Shown one piece after another: positions 16,834-25,406 of a stretch of 64,000 nucleotides of DNA (the stretch's first letter is position 1; each line of letters begins with the position of its first letter). The notes beneath the pieces are model-generated. The model did no database searches, had not been told where the DNA came from, and worked only from the letters and a program-made list of their open reading frames with translations. The DNA comes from Mesorhizobium sp. ORS 3359 (GTDB lineage: Bacteria > Pseudomonadota > Alphaproteobacteria > Rhizobiales > Rhizobiaceae): NCBI GenBank assembly GCA_000824845.1, contig CCNC01000046.1, forward strand, positions 1 to 64,000, read 5' to 3'. The position numbers were made by a program, and so were the translations under genes.

Positions 16834-16841
16834 CAACGGTG

Positions 16842-17024
16842 TCAATACTCGCGGCGCCTGGGCGTGGAATGCTTGGGCGGCGCGTCATTCTCATCGGGAT
16901 TGGGGATCGGCGCCTCATCGGGAAGCCGATCCGGATCCGGCTCGCGCATGGGCTTGGGTTCCGGGATTGGAGGAGGCGTGGGCACCGGCGTGGGAGACGG
17001 GTCCGGATTGGGGAGAATGGCCAT
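16842..17024 (-). CDS. Small proline-rich hypothetical protein
   Basis: A 60-residue frame made almost wholly of Pro, Asp, Glu and Arg (MAILPNPDPSPTPVPTPPPI, then PEPKPMREPDPDR). The ATG at 17024 has GGAAGGA about six bases upstream. Similar low-complexity proline-rich peptides are frequent in Mesorhizobium annotations, but the function is unknown. It is antisense-facing to the operon terminator and could be a chance open frame. Confidence 0.5.
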   Translation of the reverse strand: MAILPNPDPSPTPVPTPPPIPEPKPMREPDPDRLPDEAPIPNPDENDAPPKHSTPRRREY

Positions 17025-17311
17025 CGCTTTTTCCTTCCGCTCGGCGCCTTGGCAGGCTCTGCGCGATCCCGACAAGCGGGATGTCCTGCCCGACCTGAAA
17101 TGATGGAGGCGATCGCCGTATTCAGACGGTTTCGTCAGGAGCGATCGGCGGCAAGCTGGCAGAACGGCCGCGCCAGCGGATGGTTCCCACATGATCGCGC
17201 CGCGAGAACGATCAAATGATTCCGCGGGTCCGTTTCGGCCCTTGCCGGCGTGGGGCGGCGCCTTAGTTCCCAGTGTGGGCGGGTGATCATCTGTCGATAC
17301 AGGAGACGGCC

Positions 17312-17746
17312 GTGAAGCACCAAACCCTTGACCAAATCAACGCCGTTGCCGACGTTCATGCCGAAGCACCGGCTCTCATCGCCAATCGGGGCCAGCGCCT
17401 TGAGCGCTGGGCGCAACTTCTCGAACAAAGCCCTAGCCGCCGCCTCACGGCGTTGGCGGGCACCGAATACGCTCCACCCGACGTGCGTGAGAGAATGCGC
17501 ACCGACGGATCGGCGATCACCGTCGCATTCGAAGATCCGATCTTCCGTGCGCAGGGCCTGCAGGATGACACGTACGGCGAAGCCAAGCGCTTCTTCGAGA
17601 TGAGCGACTGGCAACTGCATGAGGTTGTCTGCCATTGCCATGTCGGCGCCAACATGCCGGCGCGCTGGGCGGCGTCGCGCGTGCGCGCGGCGGTCTCTCC
17701 GGGTGCAGGCATCTTTGCGTGGCTGAGAGCTGTGTTCATGCACTAG
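17312..17746 (+). CDS. Hypothetical protein
   Basis: A 144-residue protein starting at GTG 17312 with AGGAGA upstream (VKHQTLDQINAVADVHAEAP). The middle part has LIANRGQRLERWAQLLEQSP, and there is a CHCH pair in HEVVCHCHVGANMPARW. No transmembrane segment is evident apart from a weak hydrophobic C-terminus (GIFAWLRAVFMH). I do not recognise the family. A longer in-frame start at 17273 exists but lacks a ribosome-binding site. Confidence 0.6.
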   Translation: MKHQTLDQINAVADVHAEAPALIANRGQRLERWAQLLEQSPSRRLTALAGTEYAPPDVRERMRTDGSAITVAFEDPIFRAQGLQDDTYGEAKRFFEMSDWQLHEVVCHCHVGANMPARWAASRVRAAVSPGAGIFAWLRAVFMH

Positions 17747-17827
17747 GCGTGCGCCTACGCACCGGGGCGTTGGTTCGAGATCTTGATAGGAGTAACGGAG
17801 ACCTGGCGAGTTCTCCGCCTCCTTGCG

Positions 17828-17972
17828 TTAGCGGTCGATCTCGCCGAAGACGATGTCGAGCGAACCGATGATCGCCGCGACATCCGCCACCATGTGCCCG
17901 CGCGACAGACGCCGAACTCGCCCTTCGGCGCTTCAACCGCCATAGACCTCGCCGCGCACGCGGGACCGCGGT
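17828..17972 (-). pseudogene. nuoD: Decayed nuoD (NADH-quinone oxidoreductase subunit D) C-terminal remnant
   Basis: Read on the minus strand, this stretch encodes pieces of the NuoD C-terminus in several frames: GEVY, then [10 protein letters not shown], then (after an internal deletion and a frameshift) [21 protein letters not shown] followed by a stop at 17828-17830. In intact NuoD about 30 residues lie between KGEFGV and CRGHM. Here they are missing, and single-base indels break the frame. No nuo genes are nearby, so it is a displaced, non-functional fragment, probably of an old duplication or rearrangement. Confidence 0.75.
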
Positions 17973-18042
17973 CATGGCGACCTCCGCAAGAGCGAGGATC
18001 GAAGGCGACCGTGCCCGTTCGGCCGCGTCATCCCCGCAAGAG

Positions 18043-18453
18043 TCAGGCCGTCGTCTGGATGATCAGCGTCAGCGTGCCGTCACCGTCGATGTTGGCTGCG
18101 ATGACCTGCGAGGAATTCAGCCCGTTGGCATGCAGGACCGACGTCGCCTCGGGCGAGGCGTCGACCGAGCTCTGCAGCTTGGCCAGCTCCTTGGCCGTCG
18201 TCCTGGTGACTACGGCCTCGGCCTGCGCCTTCACTTCCGAAGGCAGGTCCTCCATCGCCACCACGACGATGTTGGTTACGTTCTGGGCGGCGTCGCCTTG
18301 GCCGGGCTGAGGCTGGCCGGGCTGAGGCTGGTCCGGGATGGACTCCTGAGCAGGAGGCGGGGCCTGCGGCGGCTGCGGATCGGCGCGTTGAGCAGAAGCG
18401 GGCTGCGCCAATGCCATTGCCGACAGCGTCAGGACCATCGTCAAGGTGCGCAT
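18043..18453 (-). CDS. Small periplasmic hypothetical protein
   Basis: A 136-residue secreted protein. It has a signal peptide (MRTLTMVLTLSAMALAQPAS), a Pro/Gln-rich linker (about residues 24-58) and a folded C-terminal half with VTNIVVVAMEDLPSEVKAQ, LQSSVDASPEATSVL and DGTLTLIIQTTA. The start at 18453 has AAAGGAAA six bases upstream. I do not recognise a named family. A GGAAC-N16-GGTT sequence 35-59 bases upstream of the ATG resembles an EcfG stress promoter. Confidence 0.7.
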   Translation of the reverse strand: MRTLTMVLTLSAMALAQPASAQRADPQPPQAPPPAQESIPDQPQPGQPQPGQGDAAQNVTNIVVVAMEDLPSEVKAQAEAVVTRTTAKELAKLQSSVDASPEATSVLHANGLNSSQVIAANIDGDGTLTLIIQTTA

Positions 18454-18487
18454 CGTCTTTCCTTTCGATCTCGAAATCTGACGACAC

Positions 18488-18512
18488 AACCCCGGGGCCA
18501 GGTGATGGTTCC
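18488..18512 (-). promoter_or_regulatory. Candidate EcfG-type promoter
   Basis: On the minus strand GGAAC (18512-18508) is followed after 16 bases by GGTT (18491-18488). The alphaproteobacterial EcfG consensus is GGAAC-N16/17-CGTT, so the -10 matches three of four bases. It would give a short leader for the 18453 gene. Confidence 0.45.
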
Positions 18513-18528
18513 CGGAAAGCCGTGGCAG

Positions 18529-19140
18529 TTAAGGGACACGCATTGTCCGGAAAGTGACGGAGTAGCGGTGTTGCGCGACAGGCGGGATGGAGTGTTCCCA
18601 CTCGTTTCGCGACGGGCCGGCCATGAGATAGACCGACCTAGGCTCGACGTCGATCGTTTCGCGGTCCCATGCCGTGCCGCTCTTGCGGCGCAGCCGGAAG
18701 CTGCAGGGCGCCAGCAGGGAAACGCCGGCGACCAGCTCGAAATGCGGCTTGTCCCGATGCCAGCCTATGCCGGCGCCCGGGCGATATTCGTTAATGAGCA
18801 CCTGCGCGAATTCGCTCGCCGGGACGCCCGCGAATTCGGCGACCTTGGCGCGCAGCGGCAGCAGGAAATCCGGAATGGGCGGCGCTTCGAGCACCTGACG
18901 ACGCCCATAGTCATAGCGCAGGCCGAAGCCGACGACCTGCCTGTTGGCAAGATAGCCATGAAAGTCGAACGGCTTGAAAGGCAGGCCGCGGATATGGCGG
19001 GCCAGCTCTTGCTCTTCGTCACGGCTGATCAGTTCCGGCTTGTAGGAGAAGCCTTCGGGCAGGCTTGCGGGCAGTGCGGGCGCACCAAAGAGATCGCCCT
19101 GGCCGGCGCTCTCCCTGGTCGGGCGTTTGGCTGATGACAT
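18529..19140 (-). CDS. AlkB-like 2-oxoglutarate-Fe(II) dioxygenase
   Basis: A 203-residue AlkB-family protein, oxygenases that repair alkylated nucleic acid bases using Fe(II) and 2-oxoglutarate. The iron site is seen in GIGWHRDKPHFE (His and Asp) and in NEWEHSIPP (distal His); the 2-oxoglutarate-binding Arg is in HRYSVTFRTMR at the C-terminus. LINEYRPGAG precedes the HxD motif as in AlkB homologues. The start at 19140 (MSSAKRPTRESAGQGDLFG) is chosen to match family length; an in-frame start at 19212 is possible. Single gene, divergent from the KTSC remnant. Confidence 0.9.
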   Translation of the reverse strand: MSSAKRPTRESAGQGDLFGAPALPASLPEGFSYKPELISRDEEQELARHIRGLPFKPFDFHGYLANRQVVGFGLRYDYGRRQVLEAPPIPDFLLPLRAKVAEFAGVPASEFAQVLINEYRPGAGIGWHRDKPHFELVAGVSLLAPCSFRLRRKSGTAWDRETIDVEPRSVYLMAGPSRNEWEHSIPPVAQHRYSVTFRTMRVP

Positions 19141-19231
19141 GCGGCTCAGATAGGCGATCGGAGCGCCTGTGCAAGGCCGCTCCCGGCTCGCGGAACCAGG
19201 AGAATGCGTCAAGGGTTAGGATGGAAGCAGG

Positions 19232-19454
19232 ATGCCGGCCATGCCTTCCACCGCAATCCAGAACATTCACTATGATCCGTCGCGGCGAGTCCTTTCGGTG
19301 TGGTTCGTTCCGAGCGGCGACCGCTACTATGAGGATGTGGGAACCCGAGATCTACATGGCCTTCAAGGCAGCTTTCTCAAAAGGCCAATTCTTCAACGAG
19401 TTCGTGCGCGATCGCTTCAGATACCGCCTCGTTGGACGTGGGCGCCGGCATTGA
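19232..19454 (+). pseudogene. KTSC-domain protein gene with a frameshift
   Basis: The first part in one frame reads MPSTAIQNIHYDPSRRVLSV then WFVPSGDRYYEDV, typical of KTSC-domain proteins. The continuation IYMAFKAAFSKGQFFNEFVR with DRFRYRLVG follows in a different frame to a stop at 19452-19454. The shift lies near 19344-19350, around a GGAACCCGAG stretch. An intact product would be about 70 residues. Either a genuine disabling indel or a sequencing error. A GGAAC-N17-GGTT sequence at 19192-19217 weakly resembles an EcfG promoter for it. Confidence 0.7.
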
Positions 19455-19489
19455 GTGCGAGGGCGCCACGTCTTGACGCCGCGCCGCCG

Positions 19490-20611
19490 TCAGCCCGTCT
19501 TGGGCGCGAGGATGCACATCACGTGCTCGGCGATCGCCAGGCTGGCAGTCAGGCCGGGGCTTTCGATGCCGAACAAATTGACGAGGCCGTCGATGCCATG
19601 CGTTGCGGCATCCTGGATGGCGAAATCGCTGTTGGCGTCGCCTGGGCCGGAGAGCTTCGGCCGGATGCCGCTATAGGCCGCCTGCAGGCTGCCATCGGGC
19701 AGATCAGGCCAATATCTGCGGATCGCGGCATAGAAGCGCTCGCCGCGCGCCGGATCGACGCGATAGTCGATCGTGTCCGTCCACTCGACGTCCGGTCCGA
19801 AGCGTGCGGCGCCCGCAAGATCGAGCGTAAGATGGACGCCGAGCCCGCCGGGCTCAGGCACGGGATAGATAAGATGTGAAAAGGGCGCGCGCCCGGCAAC
19901 CGAGAAATAATTGCCCTTGGCGTAGCGAAGCGTCGGCAGGAATTGCCGGCCGAACCCTTCGAGCGAGCCTGCCAGGGCGACGGCGCCCAGGCCGGCCGCG
20001 TTGATAAGGCGCGGCGCGGCGATCTCGAACTGCTCGCCGCTCGCCGCGTCCATCGTCCGCACCACGATCCTGCCAGGCTCGACGCGGCCCGAGACGATGC
20101 GGGTGTTGAGCGACAGCGTCGCACCGTTATCCTCGGCGTCGCCGAGCAGGCCGAGCATGAGCGCGTGGCTGTCGATGATGCCAGTGGACGGCGAAAGCAG
20201 CGCCTTGGTGCAGTGAAGCGCCGGCTCCAGGGCTTGCGCTTCGGCGGCGGAGGCGAAGCGCAAATCGTCGACGCCGCAGGCAGCGGCGCCAGCCTGGATC
20301 TTGGCAAGCACGGGGTCCTGGGCCTCGTCGGTCGCGACGATCAGCTTGCCTGCGCGGCGATGCGGGATCGCGCGTTCCGCACAGTATCGGTACAACATGC
20401 CTCGGCCAGCGACGCAGAGCCGGGCCTTCAGCGACCCTTGCGGATAATAGATCCCGGCATGGATGACTTCCGAATTGCGCGAGCTCGTCTCGGTGCCGAT
20501 GGCATCCGCGGCTTCGAGGACAAGCGTGTCGAGACCTTTGGCGGCCAATGCGCGCGCGACCGCCAGACCAATCACGCCTGCGCCCGCGATAATGCAGTCG
20601 ACTTGTTCCAT
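19490..20611 (-). CDS. FAD-dependent oxidoreductase, LhgO-like (L-2-hydroxyglutarate oxidase family)
   Basis: A 373-residue DAO-family flavoprotein. The FAD motif [17 protein letters not shown] is at residues 9-25, followed by [22 protein letters not shown] in separate parts, which is characteristic of L-2-hydroxyglutarate oxidase (LhgO/YgaF) and relatives. C-terminal signatures are [32 protein letters not shown]. It probably oxidises L-2-hydroxyglutarate or another 2-hydroxyacid at the membrane, passing electrons to quinone. Divergent from an aminotransferase gene. Confidence 0.85.
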   Translation of the reverse strand: MEQVDCIIAGAGVIGLAVARALAAKGLDTLVLEAADAIGTETSSRNSEVIHAGIYYPQGSLKARLCVAGRGMLYRYCAERAIPHRRAGKLIVATDEAQDPVLAKIQAGAAACGVDDLRFASAAEAQALEPALHCTKALLSPSTGIIDSHALMLGLLGDAEDNGATLSLNTRIVSGRVEPGRIVVRTMDAASGEQFEIAAPRLINAAGLGAVALAGSLEGFGRQFLPTLRYAKGNYFSVAGRAPFSHLIYPVPEPGGLGVHLTLDLAGAARFGPDVEWTDTIDYRVDPARGERFYAAIRRYWPDLPDGSLQAAYSGIRPKLSGPGDANSDFAIQDAATHGIDGLVNLFGIESPGLTASLAIAEHVMCILAPKTG

Positions 20612-20751
20612 GCGCTAACCCTGTTGCGCCGTCAGTTCCGCGACGGTCGCGGCTTGTTGGCGCTATCGATACCGGCTTCGCGGCTCTTGCGATCAGCCTT
20701 CGCAATGAGGCATCAGCCGTGACAATGCAACGCGGAACTTTCGGATTTCTC

Positions 20752-20767
20752 AACGAGGAATCTCGTT
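20752..20767. promoter_or_regulatory. Short perfect dyad upstream of the aminotransferase
   Basis: AACGAG-GAAT-CTCGTT, a perfect 6-bp-arm dyad 37 bases upstream of the aminotransferase start. It lies in the divergent region between the LhgO-like and aminotransferase genes. Operator candidate only. Confidence 0.35.
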
Positions 20768-20803
20768 CTATTTCCGCTTTGGACCCCCAGACAGGACCTC
20801 ACC

Positions 20804-22183
20804 ATGATGGACCCCCGCCCGAATTCCCCTGAAGCCCGCGATATAAGCTACCACATGCATGGCTACACCAACGCGCGCAAGCACCAGGAAACCGGTCCGC
20901 TGGTCATCGAAAAGGGCGATGGCGTCTATGTCGAGGACATTGCCGGCAATCGCTACATCGAGGCGATGGCGGGCTTGTGGAGCGTTGCCGTCGGCTTCTC
21001 GGAAAAGCGGCTGGTCGAAGCCGCGACAAGACAGATGTCGAAGCTGCCCTTTTACCACGACTTCGGATCGAAGGCGCATTCGCCGCTGATCGACTTGGCC
21101 GAGAAGCTGGCGCAGATGGCGCCGGTGCCGATGAGCAAGGCTTATTTCACCAATTCCGGTTCCGAGGCCAACGATACCGCGATCAAGATGATCTGGTATC
21201 GCTCGAACGCGCTCGGGCAGCCGGCGCGCAAGAAGATCATCAGCCGCAAGCGCGGCTATCATGGCGTCACCATCGCCTCGGCCAGCCTGACCGGCCTGCC
21301 GAACAACCATCTCTCCTTCGACCTGCCGATCGCCAACATCCTGCACACGTCGACGCCACATCACTGGCGCGACGCGGAGCCCGGCGAAAGCGAGGAACAG
21401 TTTTCCGCCCGGCTCGCCGACGAGCTGGAAAAGCTCATCCTCGCCGAGGGGCCTGAAACGATCGCCGCTTTCATCGGCGAGCCGATCATGGGCGCCGGCG
21501 GCGTCGTTGTCCCGCCCGCCGGCTACTGGGAAAGGATCCAGGCGATGCTGTCGAGATACGACATCCTGTTGGTGGCCGACGAGGTGATCTGCGGTTTCGG
21601 ACGCACCGGCGAGATGTTCGGCTCGCAGACCTTCGGCATCAAGCCAGACATCATGGTGCTGTCCAAGCAGATCTCGTCCTCCTATCTGCCGATCTCGGCG
21701 CTGCTCATCAACGATCATGTGTTCGAGCCGATCGCCGACGAGAGCAACCGCATCGGCACCTTCGGTCACGGCTTCACCGGCGGCGGTCATCCGGTCGCCG
21801 CGGCGGTCGCGCTGGAGAACATCAAGCTGATCGAGGAGCGCGACCTCGTCGGCAATGCGCGCAAGGTCGGCGCGCATTTGCAGGCAAGGCTGCGCAAGCT
21901 TGCCTCGCATCCGCTGGTGGGCGAGGTGCGCGGCGTCGGCCTCATCGCCGCCGTCGAGCTCGTCGCCGACAAGGCGACCAAGGCGCCCTGGGGCAAGCCG
22001 GCGGCGCTCGGCGCGCTGGTCAACGGCTTCCTGCAGCAGAATGGCGTCATCTCGCGCAACATGGGCGATGCCATCGCCTTCTGTCCGCCGCTGATCATCA
22101 CCGAGACCCAGATCGACGCGGTGATCGATGCGTTCGAGCGGTCGCTCGCCGCCGCCCTGCCGCAGGTTCATCCGCAGGGCTGA
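20804..22183 (+). CDS. Class III aminotransferase (omega-amino acid/diamine:pyruvate type)
   Basis: A 459-residue PLP enzyme of the class III fold. Visible are the phosphate-binding TNSGSEANDTAIKM (residues 116-129), the GYHG aromatic (151-154), the Asp of DEVICGFGR (259-267) and the Schiff-base lysine in VLSKQISSSYLP (Lys288). Close homologues transfer an amino group from beta-alanine, putrescine, taurine or similar omega-amino compounds to pyruvate. The gene appears monocistronic; a small dyad lies upstream. The exact amine donor cannot be assigned. Confidence 0.9.
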   Translation: MMDPRPNSPEARDISYHMHGYTNARKHQETGPLVIEKGDGVYVEDIAGNRYIEAMAGLWSVAVGFSEKRLVEAATRQMSKLPFYHDFGSKAHSPLIDLAEKLAQMAPVPMSKAYFTNSGSEANDTAIKMIWYRSNALGQPARKKIISRKRGYHGVTIASASLTGLPNNHLSFDLPIANILHTSTPHHWRDAEPGESEEQFSARLADELEKLILAEGPETIAAFIGEPIMGAGGVVVPPAGYWERIQAMLSRYDILLVADEVICGFGRTGEMFGSQTFGIKPDIMVLSKQISSSYLPISALLINDHVFEPIADESNRIGTFGHGFTGGGHPVAAAVALENIKLIEERDLVGNARKVGAHLQARLRKLASHPLVGEVRGVGLIAAVELVADKATKAPWGKPAALGALVNGFLQQNGVISRNMGDAIAFCPPLIITETQIDAVIDAFERSLAAALPQVHPQG

Positions 22184-22340
22184 AGAGGATGGCGTCCGAT
22201 GTCCTGGCGCCTTTTCCCCCGCTGATCGGCAAAGTGTTTATGGGCCTCTCGCAGTCGGTATCCATAATCTGTTCGATCCATGGAAAAATTGTTCGGTGGC
22301 GAGCCCTCCAAGGGTCGACGGTTCCTTCTAAGACGGGTCG

Positions 22341-22370
22341 GAGTCCATAAAAATTGTAGACATTGGACTC
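22341..22370. promoter_or_regulatory. Inverted repeat upstream of the FMN reductase gene
   Basis: GAGTCCA (22341-22347) and TGGACTC (22364-22370) are separated by a 16-base AT-rich spacer, 33 bases before the FMN reductase ATG. The geometry fits a dimeric regulator site. Confidence 0.4.
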
Positions 22371-22402
22371 TGGTCGTCGACATACCGAGAAAGTGCCGCA
22401 GC

Positions 22403-22966
22403 ATGCCCAATCCAACCGTTGTCGGTTTCTCCGGAAATTTCACCCGGCCTTCGAAGACGCGCGGCTTCGTCGAGCATGTCGTCAGGGATATCGCCGTCCG
22501 CAACAATCTGTCCGCGAGCACCTATGACATCGAGGATGTCGGCGCCTCGCTCGGCAGCGCCAAATGGGCGCGCGATCTCGATCTGCAGGGCCGCGACGTC
22601 CTCGACAAGGTCGTCAACGCCGATGTGCTGGTGGTCGGATCACCGACCTACAAGGGCAGCTATACGGGCCTGTTCAAGCACTTCTTCGACCTGCTCGACC
22701 CGTCCGCGCTCAGGGGCAAGCCGGTGCTGCTGCTTGCCACCGGCGGCGGTGAACGGCACGCGCTGATCGTCGAGCACCAGCTTCGGCCGCTGTTCGGATT
22801 CTTCGAGGCGCTTGCCTTGCCGACGGGGGTTTATGCGACGGACAAGGATTTCGCCGATGGCGTTCTCGTGTCCGACGCGATCCGCAAACGCGCCGCGCAG
22901 GCGGTCGAAGAGGCGGGTTATGCGCTGTTGCGCCGCGCTGGCGGTCAGCGGGTTGCGGCCGAATAG
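22403..22966 (+). CDS. NAD(P)H-dependent FMN reductase (MsuE/SsuE-like)
   Basis: A 187-residue flavodoxin-fold reductase. The phosphate loop is at the N-terminus (VVGFSGNFTRPSKTRGFVEH) and the FMN-contact loop is ADVLVVGSPTYKGSYTGLFKHF. The family supplies reduced FMN to two-component monooxygenases that release sulfite from sulfonates. No monooxygenase gene is adjacent, so the partner must be elsewhere. The start at 22403 is chosen because the protein aligns there with the fold; the longer open frame upstream is intergenic. Confidence 0.82.
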   Translation: MPNPTVVGFSGNFTRPSKTRGFVEHVVRDIAVRNNLSASTYDIEDVGASLGSAKWARDLDLQGRDVLDKVVNADVLVVGSPTYKGSYTGLFKHFFDLLDPSALRGKPVLLLATGGGERHALIVEHQLRPLFGFFEALALPTGVYATDKDFADGVLVSDAIRKRAAQAVEEAGYALLRRAGGQRVAAE

Positions 22967-23382
22967 CCGAGGCCCTCTGGCCGGGGACGTTTCCCGACGG
23001 TGAGGCATGGCCGATACGCGATGGCGCCAGCCGGCAGGCGATACGATTATCGCGGCGTTTCAAGCGTATCCGAGATGGCGGGCGAAATTGGACGGCTGAC
23101 ATTGCCGGTTGCAATACCGCGAGACGCTCCTTGGACAGGGCTCGCACGAGCACAGATCTATATCCCCGACCAGTTCGATGCGATCACGAGTTAGTTCCAT
23201 CGCGATAGTCGGAAGCGGCTGATATCCGCGAGGAAATCAAACGCTTACCTACATTAGGACTTGCTGGTATAAGAGGTTTCGTCAAGGCTGGTTTGTCCAC
23301 GTCGGGAAATTTCAAGCTGAGACACTGTCGACATTTGACGATTTGGTGCGCCGAGTTGGCATAACCTGGCTGAGGGTGTGCG
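22967..23382. other. Intergenic stretch without a supportable gene
   Basis: About 416 bases between the FMN reductase and the HD-GYP gene. A 64-codon open frame at 23000-23194 has no ribosome-binding site or recognisable fold and is not called. The promoter of the HD-GYP gene should lie in the last 150 bases, which are less GC-rich. Confidence 0.4.
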
Positions 23383-24960
23383 ATGACAGAAGTCTCGATA
23401 CGCCGAGCAGACTTCATGATGGTCCTCGCTTATGCCTCGGATCTCGCGACAGGCCATTCCCGCGACTTCGCGCTGAAATCCTGCGTGCTGGCAATGCGGA
23501 TCGCCGAGCTTGCTGGTGTTTCGGAGCAGGTTCGGCGCAACGCCTATCACCAGTCCATGCTGCGTTATGTCGGCTGCAACGCGGACACCGACCTTCTCTC
23601 GGGTCTCTTCGGCGACGAAATCGCGCTTCGCCAGGACCTTGTCGGCCTCGACATGGGTAACCGCGCGGAACTGGGCAGGGTCTTCGTGCAGGCCTTCAAG
23701 CGGTTCTACTATGATCTCGCGCCTGACGCGCAGGCCAGGGCGATCGAGGCCGCGATGTCGCAGGCGCTCGCCGTGGCGCGCCCGGTTTTGACAGCCCATT
23801 GCGAGGTGGCGCAGCGGATCGGCGAACGCCTCGGTCTCTCCGACGAAATCCGCCGCAATCTCGGACAGATCTACGAGCGCTGGGACGGCAAGGGCCTGCC
23901 GCGTGGACTGAGTGGCGAAGAGGTCCTGCCCGCCGTGCGCCTGATCACGCTGGCGCAGGATGCGATCGCGCTCAGCGATGCCGTCGGCATCGATGCGATG
24001 GCCGAGACCATCGCCAGTCGTGCCGACGGCCCATACGAGGCCGATCTGGCCCGGCTCGTCTCAGCCAACGCCGCCATGCTGATGCGGGGTATCGGCGCCA
24101 CGGTCGACCGCGAGACGATTCTAGCGCTGGAGCCAAATCCGCCGGTGATGCTGGACGAAGGGGCTTGCGACGAGGCGTTCCTCGCCATCGCCGACATGAT
24201 CGACATGCGCATGCCATTCACGCAGGGCCATTCGCGGATGGTGTCGGAGCTGGCCGCGGGTGCCGGAGCAAGGATCGGTCTGCCCGCCGCCGATGTCCGC
24301 GCGCTGCGCTGGTCGGGCTGCATCCATGACATCGGAGAGCTCGTGGTGCCCGTGGCGACCTGGATGCGCAACGGCCCGCTGTCGGTGCGCGAGCGCGACG
24401 CCGCGCAACTGCATGCCTATTACGGCGAGCGCGCGCTGGCTTCCTTCGGCCATGACGGCGATGCGATGGGCGCGCTCGTGCTGCGTCATCACGAACGCCT
24501 GGATGGTTCAGGATATCACCGCAAGGTCGGCGGCTCCGACCTCTCCCCGGCGGCGAGGATATTGGCCGCCGCCGAAGCCTTCCAAACGTCGCGCGAGGAA
24601 CGTCCGCACCGCAAGGCACTGTCCAGCGAGGCGGCGGCGGCACAGCTGCGTGCAGCCGTTCGTGACGGCTGCATCTGCCCCGACGCCGCCGAAGCCGTGT
24701 TGTCATTCGCCGGGCAGCAGTCGCGCCGGGCCTTGCCGCAGGCGCTGGCCGGCATGACGCCGCGCGAAATCGAGGTGCTGCGCCTGATCGCCGCCGGGCT
24801 TACGGCGAAGGAAGTGGCTCGGAGGTTGGACATCTCGCCCAAGACCGCGGACCATCACATCCAGGCAGTCTATGCGAAGATCGGCGTAGGCACCCGTGGC
24901 GCGGCCGCGCTCTACGCGGTCGAGCACGGCCTTGTCCGGCCGGGCGAAATGCCGGCATAG
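23383..24960 (+). CDS. HD-GYP domain phosphodiesterase-like protein with C-terminal LuxR DNA-binding domain
   Basis: A 525-residue two-function protein. A first, degenerate HD-GYP-like half (about residues 20-230) contains YERWDGKGLPRGLSG. A second half (about 265-450) has the HD pair in SGCIHDIGELVVP (315-316) and LRHHERLDGSGYHRK (368-381) in place of the GYP motif. Residues 458-515 form a LuxR helix-turn-helix (MTPREIEVLRLIAAGLTAKEVARRL in part, then SPKTADHHIQAVYAKIG). HD-GYP enzymes degrade cyclic di-GMP; here the domain may act as a sensor controlling the DNA-binding domain. It sits directly upstream of a small barrel protein and an AmiC-like binding protein in the same orientation, which may be its targets. 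Confidence 0.88.
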   Translation: MTEVSIRRADFMMVLAYASDLATGHSRDFALKSCVLAMRIAELAGVSEQVRRNAYHQSMLRYVGCNADTDLLSGLFGDEIALRQDLVGLDMGNRAELGRVFVQAFKRFYYDLAPDAQARAIEAAMSQALAVARPVLTAHCEVAQRIGERLGLSDEIRRNLGQIYERWDGKGLPRGLSGEEVLPAVRLITLAQDAIALSDAVGIDAMAETIASRADGPYEADLARLVSANAAMLMRGIGATVDRETILALEPNPPVMLDEGACDEAFLAIADMIDMRMPFTQGHSRMVSELAAGAGARIGLPAADVRALRWSGCIHDIGELVVPVATWMRNGPLSVRERDAAQLHAYYGERALASFGHDGDAMGALVLRHHERLDGSGYHRKVGGSDLSPAARILAAAEAFQTSREERPHRKALSSEAAAAQLRAAVRDGCICPDAAEAVLSFAGQQSRRALPQALAGMTPREIEVLRLIAAGLTAKEVARRLDISPKTADHHIQAVYAKIGVGTRGAAALYAVEHGLVRPGEMPA

Positions 24961-25050
24961 GGAATTCACCCCATGTGCGCCGGCTGCGAGGCGCGCATCG
25001 TGATCCTGTCGACGGACCAATGGTGGCCGCGACCGACAGGAGGTAATCCG

Positions 25051-25323
25051 ATGCTTCTCGCAACGACCAAGGTGGCGGACGTCGACCACTTCATCCGCAT
25101 CTTTTCAACCAAGGGCGCCGACAAGCGCCGGCTGCATGGCTCGAACGGCGCAACCGTGTTCCGCGACCCGAGCGAACCGGACCGCGTCTGGGCGATCTTC
25201 GATTGGGACGCCGAGGGCTGGAAGAATTTCGTGTCGGATCCGGAGGTGCCGGCGATCCTTCAGGAAGCCGGCCATGTCGGCAAGCCGCAGGCGGCACTGC
25301 TGCTCGGCCACTACGAGGCCTGA
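25051..25323 (+). CDS. Small conserved hypothetical protein (ferredoxin-like barrel type)
   Basis: A 90-residue protein starting at ATG 25051 with a strong AGGAGG. The pattern (MLLATTKVADVDHFIRIFST, VFRDPSEPDRVWAIFDWDAE, WKNFVSDPEVPAILQEAG) resembles small dimeric alpha/beta-barrel proteins related to antibiotic-biosynthesis monooxygenases, but no catalytic residue can be fixed. It lies between the HD-GYP/LuxR gene and the AmiC-like gene in one direction. Confidence 0.75.
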   Translation: MLLATTKVADVDHFIRIFSTKGADKRRLHGSNGATVFRDPSEPDRVWAIFDWDAEGWKNFVSDPEVPAILQEAGHVGKPQAALLLGHYEA

Positions 25324-25406
25324 GGTCCACGCCGCGCGTCGCCTGCCGTCGGCGGCGGCGCGTCCGACAAAATCCAGAACACGAAACCCATAATCGGAGA
25401 TTTCAG

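Noticed and set aside
20768..22171. 467-codon minus-strand frame opposite the aminotransferase
   Set aside because: The plus strand encodes an unmistakable class III aminotransferase with all PLP motifs; the antisense frame is a codon-bias shadow.
23000..23194. 64-codon open frame in the 22967-23382 gap
   Set aside because: No ribosome-binding site, no recognised fold and no supporting context.
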